A DNA stretch of 64,000 bases from Syncephalis fuscata (taxonomy: Eukaryota; Zoopagomycota; Zoopagomycetes; Zoopagales; Piptocephalidaceae): NCBI GenBank assembly GCA_025786725.1, contig JAHLTZ010000032.1, positions 62,001 through 126,000 on the forward strand, written 5' to 3'. Positions within the stretch are counted from its first letter, which is position 1. The number at the start of each line of letters is the position of its first letter. This document shows positions 34,640 to 45,655 of the stretch, in pieces. A program made the position numbers and the translations under genes. The notes beneath the pieces were generated by a model. It was not told the origin of the DNA. It made no database searches and was given only the letters and a program-made list of their open reading frames with translations.

Positions 34640-35062
34640 AAATAAAAGCCATTGGTCGCGATTCCATGACATTCCGCATTCGTTGTTATTGCATCTATGT
34701 ACAGTTTGAATTATTGCATCTGAATGGTCTATTCTATTTTCTAATATTCTACTGTTGCATTTTGGGCATATTTGCGATGTAAAATCAATATTAATATAAT
34801 TAGTATAAATATTGTTTATTAAACAGCCACTTCCCTATAGCCAATCTGACTAAATAAATGACAACATATATATATTAAACCAATAATAAAAATAACTAAT
34901 TAGTTACATTATTGTACTGATAATTACACATAAATTAATTAACGTTGGATGTAATATTATACATATTATAGTGATGAATGGATGTTTAATTGTATTGAAA
35001 AGTGTTAAGAAAATAAAGTAAAATGAGTAAATAAAAATGTGGGAGTCAAAGTACAATGGCTC
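34640..35062 (+). mobile_element. TIR-element copy, 5' truncated
   Basis: Matches 56300-56762 (GCATATTTGCGATGTAA, TATTAAACAGCCACTT, TATAGCCAATCTGACTAAAT) and ends in the right terminal repeat GTCAAAGTACAATGGCTCC. The left end is missing and the coding insert of the 22926 copy is absent. Confidence 0.65.
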
Positions 35063-35394
35063 CTACAAATTTAAATTAAAAGCTAAAAGAAATTGGCGTA
35101 TTTTGCTTGTCATTTGGTATAATATGTCGCGCCAGATGTAATAAATGTAGAAGAGAGTGCTGTAACAAGTACCTTAATGATGTATAGTAGCTACACATCA
35201 CTGCTGATAAAAACTGGTGTGCATGAATTTGCGAGTGATACGTAGGATGTTAATAGTAATGTGTACCACTTACGCACGCGCTATTGTTGCATAGGATAAT
35301 GCATGAAATGGTAAGAATAGCCAGAATCACAACACTTACTACTATGCTATCAAATCCAACACATTTTGTTACTCTATGCTATTGATTGGCTGTT

Positions 35395-37960
35395 AAATAA
35401 AATATAGATTATTTTTCTTGCTGTTTATCTAGTAGTTATTGTTATGCAATACTGTTTACTAATATCGCGCTTAAATCTGCATTAAGAATATGTAAATAAA
35501 CCGGATTACAAAAAACTGCATATTTATTTAATGATAATGGATTCAGTTTACTTTCACGGAAGCTCCAATCATGACAACAAACATTGGCAAAGTTCGATAT
35601 ATGGGCTCCGATACTGTAGTATCGGCTTGACTAATGGCGAGCGTAAAAGTTGAAAGAAAACAATTATCAAATCTATTTCAATACGCTGTATACTTGATAA
35701 ATATAAGATTTTAGCGCAGGATCCACCATTAACGGCAAATGATGCAATCTTACAGCAACATAAGTCTTGAAAAAACTGCGCTAGTTGACCGAAAGGAGCG
35801 AATATGTGGTAAAAACTTGTATTACTATGCTCTGTAAATAATAGCCATAGCGAACCAAAAAGGTATGAAGTTCTAGAAAGTAGTCAGATCCGGTTTACAC
35901 ACAATCAAGCACATATGTATGCATAACCACGCATGATATTTCGCTGTAAAGAACAATGGTACGGGTAACCTGCAAGTCCACCATGCGAAGCCCGTAGAAT
36001 ACTGTCATTGGTTGTGTAACTTTAAACCACGGATACTACACGCGCAGGCCACACTGATCATAGTAAAGCCATAACCAGTTTATTAGCAGGATATATAGTC
36101 TAGATTTTCGGATCTTGAGGACTTCCCCAAAAAACCGCTACATTATTTTTGTATTAATTACCGTCAACCCTATTAAATAATTATCATATATGTTCATTTA
36201 TATAAAGACTTACAGCAATGGCCGGCCTTACTGAAGATGAATCGGCCGTGCTCAACTGGTGTGCGCTAATAACATCTTCATTGGGCACTCTAGGCGCTTT
36301 AGCTATTATAGTGGTAAGCTAGCTGGCTTGTTGTCTAGAAATACGATGGTACCACGCTATAGCAGATAAACTAACTCAATGGCAACAATTTAGAGCTATC
36401 ACATATCTGCTCGATTCCGTACGCCCATCGCTCGTATCATGTATTTTAATGCATACGGTGAATTCATGGGCTGCATTGGACAAGCCATTGGTTTGTACGT
36501 GGATGAAACAAACAAGCACAACTACTCTACCGGCCATGCTAACTAAACTATTTGCTTTCCATATAGCTTTGCTATTACTTTTCCGGCAGAACATCCCCTT
36601 TGCCAGTATCAGTCTGCAATTCTACAAACTGGATTGTTATGGGGCGTAATAGGCGATTCGTTAATCGGCATTAGTCTTTTGCTTATTGTTATAAAACACG
36701 TATCGTTAAAACGCATTCGCAAGCTAAATAATATTTTGTTTACTATCATTGCAGTCATTTCAGTTCTTAATGGATTTGTTCCTCTATTGGTTTATAGTAC
36801 GAATTCAGGTGGCCTATTGTATGGGCCTATGGTGGGATGGTAGGCAATAAGAGAATTAATGGATTCAACTTGCTAATAGCCGTTAACTTAGGTGTTGGCT
36901 AACAAGCAATTATACCAGCTTGCAGTTTATACAGCTTCACCTACCCATTTGCGCAGTATTCATAAGCAACACGGTTATTTTTATCTGGGTTGGTATTGTA
37001 TATTATAGGGTATATAAACGAATGCAAAACAGCTCATGCGATAATACATGTAAAGAATCGCTAAGCGATATTTAAAACGATTCTCAATGCTTGCCATTTT
37101 ATTTACTATAATCTATATTCTTTGCTGGTTAGTTGATACACCTCCGCATATTAAGATGTGCTTAATAGTTGCTTCTATTTAGGCTTTCAGTATTCATTAA
37201 TAGACTACTTGCCTTTGCAGGCATAACCATATACTTTATGTTCATATTGCGCAACGTTTGCACACCCTTACGTGGCCTTTTCAATTTGGTTTTATTTTCA
37301 GTAATGGCTATATCGACTAACATTACTAGCCCGAGTCCTATCAGCAAAGAGTCAAATATGTATAAATTACATTTGATTTCAGACGACGAACCTCCATCAC
37401 CCTGCCGACCAATCTATGAAATTGGAAAGACTTATCAGGTTTCTGATAACCTCTATCCTTATATTACACGCGAACACATTGTCAGCTCAAATTGTTGAAG
37501 GTCTATTATTGCCGAAATGCTGAGACTATTTTGACAACATATCGGAATAATAACATATAGTTTTGATACGTTTTTTGCTGATACAAGCCAAATGTTAGAA
37601 ACTAGAAATCATTATTGGTATAGCAACTATTGTTTTGTTGCATAGACTCTGCCTGTTGTTTCCTGCGCTGTATTAGGCAACAGCATAATAAATTGTTTTC
37701 CATAACTGTAATATTTACAAAGTATACCATTTTAATGTTTAACGATATACAACATGTATATTTGTATAATAATTACGATGAAATACATGATACGTCTTTT
37801 AGCTTTACGTTTGCTGTGTTTAGGATATACAAGATTGATAACACTACTTCTAAATTAAAGATATTATTTATAGGCACATCTACTTTTTTTTTAATAAGAT
37901 GTTACATTTTGTTACTCTATTATTAACTTTACTGCAGCTTACTATTTTGTGCTAGTGTCC
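35395..37960 (+). repeat. Tandem duplication unit 1 (carries 7TM copy B)
   Basis: The unit and the next one (37965-40262) align throughout: upstream block with AAATAAACCGGATTACAAAA against AAATAAACCGGATCACAAAA, the whole 7TM gene, and a shared 3' flank (AATACAAGCCAAAT-like block and a TAATAAATTG block). Coordinates of the ends are approximate. Confidence 0.75.
36218..37498 (+). CDS. 7TM receptor-like protein, family 1, copy B (one frame break)
   Basis: Exons 36218-36313, 36394-36494, 36567-36839, 36892-37127 and 37183-37498 match copies A and C in number and phase. Exon 4 is 236 nt instead of 237: near 37060 GAATCGCTAAGCGA stands where copy C has GAGTCGGCCAAGCGA, so one G is missing and the frame breaks between the third intracellular loop and helix 6. 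After it the frame continues open to the normal end. The protein would be about 340 aa with LNWCALITSSLGTLGALAII in helix 1 and CTPLRGLFNLVLFSV in helix 7. Either a sequencing deletion or a recently inactivated paralogue. Confidence 0.75.
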
Positions 37961-37964
37961 AGTC

Positions 37965-40262
37965 TTTTAAATAAAATATAAATTATTTTTTTTGCTGTTT
38001 ATCCGGTAGTTATTGCTTTGCAATGCTGCCTATTAATAGCATGCTCGAATATGCACCAATCATGCGTAAATAAACCGGATCACAAAAAACTGGTTATTTA
38101 TTTAATGATAGCAGATTTGGTCTACTTTTACAGAAGTTGTAAATGTAACGTTGAAAATTGGCGAAAACTAGATATATTGCCACTGCTGTTATAATATAGG
38201 TTGGCTTGGTTGGTAATGAAGCTAAGATTCTAAAATACAACTATTATATCTACTTTGGTATTTTGTATACGTGATAAATATCAAATCTTTGGCGTGATTA
38301 TAAAGCACGATGAGTTTTCAGAAAAACTTTGCTAATTAACCGAAAAGGCAGAATATATTTTAAAAACTTGTATGTGTTGTGTTCTGTAGGCAGCAATTAT
38401 AGGAAGCCACAGTTGGTATAAATTTCTAAGAGTTATTCAAATTCAGTCTACATGCAAATAAGCATATATACGCACATGGCCACACAGCACATTGCACCAT
38501 CAAGAACAATGGTGCGGGTAATTTGCAAGTTCACCACATGAAGACCATACATCGCTGCCATCGGTCATGCAACTGCAGGTCACACTGATCATAGTAAGGC
38601 TTGATCCAACCCATGAGCTGAATAGATAATCCATGTTTCTGTATTTCAATAACTCTTTCCAAAAAAGCACGCAAATCCATTAGTTTTTGTATAAATTATT
38701 GTCAATATCATTAAATATTTATATGTTTGTTAATATAAACAGCCGCATCAATGAGCGATTTTACCAAAGATGAATTGGCCGTGCTCAACTGGTGTGCGCT
38801 AATAACATCTTCATTGGGCACTCTAGGCGCTTTAGCTATTATAGTGGTAAGCTAGCTGGCTTGTTGTCTAGAAATACGATGGTACCACGCTATAGCAGAT
38901 AAACTAACTCAATGGCAACAATTTAGAGCTATCACATATCTGCTCAATTCCGTACGCCCATCGCTCGTATCATGTATTTTAATGCATACGGTGAAATCAT
39001 AAGCTGTATTGGACAAATTACTGGCTTGTACGTGGACAGAACAAACAAGCATAGCTAACTCATCGGACATACTAAACTAATTTGTTTTCAATGCAGCTTC
39101 GCCGTTAACTTCCCGGCAGAACATCCGATTTGCCAGTATCAGGGCGCAATTGTACAAACTGGGCGATTATGGGGCGTATTGGGTGATTCGCTAGTTGGCA
39201 TCAGTCTATTCCTTATTGTTGTGAAACACGTGTCGCTAGAGCGTATCCACAAGCTAAACAATACTTTGTTTGTTATCATTGCAATCATTTCAATTCTTGA
39301 TGGATTTATTCCTCTATGGATTCATAGTACGCCAAAAGGCGGTCTATTGTATGGCCCTATGATGGGATGGTAAGGAACAACAAAGACAGTAGGCTGAATA
39401 TACCAATAACCATTGACTTAGGTGTTCGATAACAAGCAGCTATCCCAATTTACAATTTGTACAGGTCCACTTGCCCATTTTCTTAGTATTTATATCCAAC
39501 TCAGTGCTTCTTACATGGGTCGGCATTGTTTATTATAAAGTTTATAAGCGAATACAAAATAATCCATGCGATGAAGCATCAAAAGAGTCGGCCAAGCGAT
39601 ATTTACAGCGCTTTTCAATACTTGCTACCGTATTTACTACAGTATACATTCTTTGCTGGTTAGTTGCTGCATTTCCGCTTACTACAATATATCTAATAGC
39701 TGCTTTGTTTAGGTTTTCGCTTTTTATTAATCGGCTACTTGTCTTTGCAGGTATTACTACATACTCTATGTTTATATTACGCAACACTTGCACACCACTA
39801 CGTGGTATTTTCAACTTAATTCTATTTGCAGTAATAGCCATATCTACCAATACTACGAGTCCAGATTATATCAATAGAAATTTAAATGTGTACAAGCTAC
39901 ATTTAATATTGGACGATGAACCGCCGCCACCTTGTCGGCCAACCTATGAAGCCGGAAAAACCTCTCAAACTTTCAATAATTCTTATTTTTATCTTAAACA
40001 AAAACACTTTGTCAAACTAAATTGCTAGTTTACTGCCGCCAAACTACTAGAATTACTTTTAAAAGTACATCATTATAATAACATTTGGTTTTAACGTTTT
40101 TTCAATACAAGCCAAATACCAAATGCTTGCAACTAAAATGCATCATTATTAGAGCAGCTATTGTTTTTATTGTATAGGCGCAGCCTTTTATCTTTTGCTT
40201 TGCATTTAGACAATAGCGTAATAAATTGATTTTCCCATAGTAAATGCAATATTTATTACAAA
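37965..40262 (+). repeat. Tandem duplication unit 2 (carries 7TM copy C)
   Basis: Second copy of the unit starting at 35395. Offset between units is 2533 bases in the best-conserved part. The unit contains upstream non-coding sequence, the gene and its 3' flank, so it is a segmental duplication, not retroposition. Confidence 0.75.
38751..40028 (+). CDS. 7TM receptor-like protein, family 1, copy C
   Basis: Exons 38751-38846, 38927-39027, 39097-39369, 39422-39658 and 39713-40028 give 340 aa with no frame break. Same seven-helix layout as copies A and B, with helix 1 LNWCALITSSLGTLGALAII, the Cys before helix 3 (CQYQGAIV), loop KHVSLERIHKLN, and helix 7 CTPLRGIFNLILFAV. The tail keeps LDDEPPPPCRPTYE. 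Intron 4 (39659-39712) is 54 nt, a multiple of three, and open in frame, so retention would insert 18 residues between helices 6 and 7; splicing is preferred because A and B clearly remove it. Exon 1, intron 1 and most of exon 2 are almost identical to copy B. Confidence 0.82.
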
Positions 40263-40265
40263 ATA

Positions 40266-41463
40266 TTATTGGGCGTTCTTTTGCTCTTGTCGCTCGGCAA
40301 AGTAAGCTTTTAAGCTGTCACCGCCAAACACCATACACACCTGCTAGATGTCAGTAATAGTTTGCGTAGTCCATTAGCCACTTACAGTTAAATAAACACC
40401 TAAAGCAATCCGAGGCGTTACTCCACGATAAAAGCCCAATAGGCCATTACGCTGATAAATATAACGTGCACACGTCCAAATATTCATATTTGCTGGTCGA
40501 TCGGCCGACTTGGCTGCTGATTGCATTTCTACACGAATAACCTAAACAGTTTGCTGTTAATTGCTAGCAAGACTTTAAATAAACAAATGCTTACCTCAAT
40601 AGGTTGATTCCAGCATGCCAATGCTCCTCCTATAACCGATGCTAAACAATAACGATTAAATATAGTACTAAACAATCCCGTTTACTTCTTACATAAAATA
40701 CGTTCACCTGTAGTTAGTTTGCGCGTACTATCTGATCCACGAATTACATGCTCAGTCACGCGAGCAATACCTTTTCAAAGGGCCATTTGATATAAGTCTA
40801 ATGAAGTATTAAATATGCGCTACATCAAACTACTAACCAAAACGAGATCCCCAATTGGTCATTTGACGTACTGCCACCGCTGAAACACCTTTATTCAAGC
40901 CGCGAATACCTTCGCGCTGGAACACGTCGGCCGCAACCTTCCAAGTCGAAGCATTTACACCATCGGCTGATTTGTGTCGTGTCACTTCTACGGTTTTCAT
41001 AAAAGTACAAAATCCCATTGTTGTATAGGCCTGAGCAATACCTCCAGCCATGCCACCCAGTAAGCCAGCTACGGCGGGTGAACTGCCAAGAACAGTGCGT
41101 GCTTGATAATCAATTTCACTCGAGGTAAACAGTAAAACACCTCCCTTGGTCGATGCCTCAATCCACGCCCATGGAATTAAGCCTTGATAAAAGCCGCGAA
41201 AGCCGCCACGCTGATACGTCTTTTTAATCGTAGTAACCAAACCGTCTTCACGATGAGCTGTAGACATTACCGTTTACTTTAGACATGTCACACCAAATGC
41301 ATTCCTATTGTCTCTACTTACCTGCCATATGCGTCTTGACTACTTCGAACGGCTGGCCAAGAGTCGAGACTTCAAAAGTCTGGATCGCCGCACCCAGTGC
41401 AATATTAGTCCATGACACTGGCTTTTTTTGTGTTGATGCACTAGAAGCCGTTTGCTTGTCCAT
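40266..41463 (-). CDS. YHM2: Mitochondrial citrate/oxoglutarate carrier (Yhm2)
   Basis: Six exons (41322-41463, 40838-41257, 40693-40770, 40595-40641, 40386-40541, 40266-40340) give 305 aa. Yhm2 exchanges citrate for 2-oxoglutarate across the inner membrane and feeds cytosolic NADPH. Family landmarks are [64 protein letters not shown] and [14 protein letters not shown], all close to the yeast protein. The second-repeat signature is degenerate, as is normal here. Start at MDKQTASS fits the usual length. An in-frame upstream exon (41560-41602, MDFMSAATRVVNAC) with acceptor at 41481 would add 20 residues. Faces copy C of the 7TM genes. Confidence 0.92.
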
Positions 41464-41769
41464 GGCTATTTTAGCAATAACTGGTACAAAGAATTTATTT
41501 AAACAGCTGATTAATATTCAGACTGGCGGGTAAAAAAAGATGAATAGCAATGTACTGACCACAGGCATTGACGACGCGCGTCGCTGCAGACATGAAATCC
41601 ATATCTGAAATCGACTCCAACTGATCTGGATTGACCTTTTAATTTACATTGACCCCTTTGTCAAGTTCCTTGTCAACTACATACTATTGCCTCTTTCCAA
41701 TTTCATATCTTTCTTCTAAAACTAGATCTACAGCTTTTCACTTTACACGATCGTGCTTTAGTTCTTACA

Positions 41770-44099
41770 ATGAAGCGTGCATACGGCGGACCACCAGTTG
41801 CTTATGCCAACAATGCTGGTGCCAACGGCTATACGCCGGGTCATCAGGCACATCCACCTCGCCATCACCACAATCCACAGCAGCCACAGCAGATGCAAGG
41901 CGGCCCAGGACAGCATCACAACCAACAGGGCGGCTATGGTCGGCCCCGCGGACAGCGCGGCGGTATGATGCATCGTCAGCACTACCATCATAACAACAAT
42001 CAGTATGCAGCACCGATGACACAACAGTCACCTATCAATTTTGGACAGCCAGCTCCAATGCAAGCACCTCACGCTATGGCACCAGTCTCATCTATTGCAC
42101 CTCCACTTCCTCCAGGCCCACCTCCTAATGCACAGCCGTCACTGATGCATAATATGCGTCCATTCCAAGGCCGTAACTATAATGCTGGCAATAATCACGG
42201 TGGATCAATGCCAATGGGTGGCAATACGCATTCTGGTCGTGGCAGAATGGGTGGTGCTGGCATGGGCCATAATAACAACAACAATTTTGTTCAAAGTGCC
42301 AACCAAACACCAGTGGCTATGAATGTTGGACCACGACCTGGATTACCAGCACCATCGTTTCCACCTGTCACTAATGCTAATACTAATAATACTAATAACA
42401 ACAATAACAATAGCGTTGGCACTAATAACAACAACAACAATAGCAATACAAATATACCTATGGCCAAACGCCAACGTCAAGGAGGTATAGGGCGTGACCG
42501 ACCAAGACATATGCATCAAATGCATCAACCACGACAAAGACATAGAGTACAAAGTCAAAGAAAACAGCACCAACAGCGGCAAATGAGTCCAGCTGTTACT
42601 ACTAGTGCAGCAAATGCTAAATCTAACGATGACAACAAAAAACAAGATAAAAAGAACGATGATATGGCCGAAAAGAAAAAGTTTTTGACTTTAGGCTAAT
42701 TCGCACTGTTATTGGATCATATACAGCTGGTGAGTATCATTTTTTATTAATTACTAATCAGCAATAATTATAATAACTATGAATTTATATTAATTTATAT
42801 TGATTATATTATTTAGAATCAACCGATGCCATTCCAGGTGGCCATGAACCGAAGCTTCGGTTTTATTTGCAAGACTCGGAGGATGGTGAATCACGACCGG
42901 ATGCTATTGCTATTACATTAGAAAGTGGCGTTATTCGCTTGTTTATACCTATTGAAAATGTCGACCGTATTCGTTTAGATATTGCTGAAGCAAGATTTGA
43001 ATTACATACAAACGGTATGCTTCAGGTAAGCTATTGATCAATATACTTGCTAATAATCTATTAATACTAATTCATTAAAGATGGAATGCTTGACAGACAA
43101 TGGATTTCAACCAGTCGAAGGCTCATCGAATCAGTTTTCAGAAACTACTAAAATCATTTGTATGGTGGATCGTGCACAGCCAATTACAGCACCCAAAGCT
43201 ACCGAAGAGTGCATTCGACGCTGGAGTGCAGCCAATTCACGCTTTCGTAAAGTGCTTGAAGTAACGCCGGGTGTGGAACCGGTAAGTAATAAGCAATAGA
43301 TGGATTTAATACTATCACCTTATGATTAACCTGCTATTGGCAGCCACGCACGCTTAAAGACATCATAGACGATTGGGCCCGTAGTTCAGGCCATGGCGAT
43401 CGTGGTGATCGTCTAAAGTTTGGCAGAGTGCATTTGTTTACTTCGGACCGTTTGCTTGAACTGCTTCGTCGTTCGCTTCGTAAAGATAGTCAGGCAAGCA
43501 TTGCATTCTCTGGGCTTGTCTCTCTTGTACAAACACTATCGGAACGTGCAACTGTTGTTGACCCCGAGTTGCGAGAGATGGTTCGCCCAGTGGTGGAACG
43601 TTTACCAGAAGCTGCGATATTTCGCGTAGCAGAACTTATGTGGGAGGAATGGATAACTGAAAACAAAGAGACTATGAATGAAAGCAATACTGCGAATGGC
43701 TCGGCACTGTCCAGTCCTACGCAGGTAAAGCAGAGTCCAAAGCAAGCACCAGAGCAAAACCAGCCAGCCTCAGCTGCTACTGCAACAGATAGTGATGCAG
43801 CAACGGCAATGTCAGAGGTAGCGGCAACGGCGGTGGCAGCTGTTGCAGCTGTTGTAACAGCCGCTGTAACGGATGAGCCTGCAAAAGCTGCTTCGCCTCT
43901 AACGTCGCTTGAAGAGATTGGTATAATTCCATCTTTACCGCAGCCTGAAGCGCCTCTGGATCAAACAGTGCTTACTACAAAGAATCCAAATGACCAGTCG
44001 GCTGTCTCTCTTCCAGCTGTCTTACCAGCAATGCCTGTCTTTGAAGAGGACCAGGACTCTGCCATGAGCGAGTCCGAGCCAAGTGATCACGAACACTAG
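41770..44099 (+). CDS. Unrecognised Asn/Gln-rich protein with conserved C-terminal half (one frame break)
   Basis: Four exons (41770-42729, 42817-43025, 43081-43281, 43344-44099). Residues 1 to about 300 are low complexity (Gly/Gln/Asn/His/Pro, RGG-like GRPRGQRGG, then Asn runs and a basic stretch), as in RNA-binding or prion-like proteins. Then follows an ordered part with RTVIGSYTA, LRFYLQDSEDGE, IRLFIPIENVDRIRLDI and ELREMVRPVVERLPEA, and an Ala-rich acidic tail. At about 42678 (GAAAAGAAAAAGTTTTTGAC) the open frame ends after KKKFLTLG, while the -1 frame reads VFDFRLIRTVIGSY into a correct splice site; one missing A explains it. I do not know the family; a role with RNA is only suggested by composition. 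Confidence 0.7.
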
Positions 44100-45655
44100 G
44101 CGTCCTCTAGATAGCGCGTTTTACTTTGTTGTGAATAGTACTATCCTTTTTTTATTGTCATTATGATGGTACTTCATTTATATCGCAATTGCATCAGGCA
44201 TGCATTCTAAATTCACTATGCTTGCTATGGTTGGTTTTTCTACTTGGCAATACCGCCTTGGCCTTTCTACTCTTCTTCATGGTGAAACACATTGATTATT
44301 TGCGCGCTTGATTGCACTGCTCGTTTCGTATGTTTGCTCATTATATTTGTCATTATTTGGTGTGAATATGGGATTATATTTATGCTGCGTTCCAATCAAA
44401 TGGCTACTGTTTTTCGTTTATTGTACTGCTGTTAAAGCTTTGTGCCATTTCTGTACTTTCATCTAATCAACCAGCTATACGATGGATTATATCTGTGGCT
44501 ACGATTATTATCACCATTACTATTGCTATTATCGCTATGACTATTGGTATTATACAATAGATGAGGATAATGACGTTGATGTTGTTATTGCAGCTATTGT
44601 TGTTGATAATAGTGATACTGAGTGGCTACTATACTATCAATTTAAATAACTGGGCAATCTATGATTACATTATATTGATTGAAACAAATTACCAATGCTA
44701 TGTTTATTGCCATTTTTGCAAACAACAAATACGATAATTGGATTATATACATTTTATACATTTTATAGATAGATAGATATACTAAATATGCGCTATTTGA
44801 TAATGGATGATTATTACAACGGTTTAACAAAGATCGACCATATAATACGGCCACAATGATTCCACTCTACTGAAATACTATAATCCTATTTTCATTTACA
44901 TTTTATAAATAATACTATAAAAATGGTTTACACTGACTGATAGTATTTCATTTTATCATATATCAGTAGTTTACTATTACTGGTGTTAGTATCTTATTTC
45001 CATTTTTATTATTATTATATATTAACATCATTAAATTAATATGACCATTAATATGATCAGTTGTATTGTTATATATTATTATTATTTATTATTATTATTA
45101 TTATTATTATGTGCATTGTTATATGTTATTGTTATTGCAATGGTTGTTGTATCATTGTAACAATAATGGCTAGTTAACCAATCAACGCTGTCATGAATAC
45201 ATCCTCTCTTGTACTTTCATGTGGCGTTGATTGGTTGGCTAGCCATTATTGTTATTGCAGTAGTGGCTGTATTTGAATACAACTACTACACCAATCCACC
45301 TGACACGTTTATTTCACTTCTGTGTACTTTTTCTTTTTACGTACCACGTCATTCTGTCTATTACGCCAACAATATTTTACTTGATTGTTTCTTCCTGCGA
45401 GTAATAGCGATATTAATAACATTGGTATAGTTGTAGTCTATCTACAGAGTGTACATTGTTACTATAACACTATCTCTACCCTACTATTGTTATTCTTTAG
45501 TTTCACGCTTTTCTATCACGTTCAGCAATAACAACAACAACGCTAACAATAGCAATAGCATAGTATTTTTGATTAATTGCTATACAGTTGTAAATTGTAC
45601 CTTCATTTACTCTATCTTTATTTGATAATTGCTGGTTAAATTACGTACAGATACA
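44100..45655. other. Intergenic, microsatellites and an inverted repeat
   Basis: AT-rich. It holds a (TTA)n tract at 45073-45110 and the inverted repeat described separately. No gene supported; an open frame at 45209 lacks an ATG start. Confidence 0.4.
45157..45255. repeat. Imperfect inverted repeat with 32-bp arms
   Basis: Left arm 45157-45188 and right arm 45224-45255 are complementary at 29 of 32 positions (core AACCAATCAACGC), with a 35-base loop. Could fold as a hairpin or be a remnant of a small TIR element. Confidence 0.6.

Noticed and set aside
45209-45430. 73-codon hydrophobic open frame
   Set aside because: No ATG start and it overlaps the inverted repeat; likely chance.
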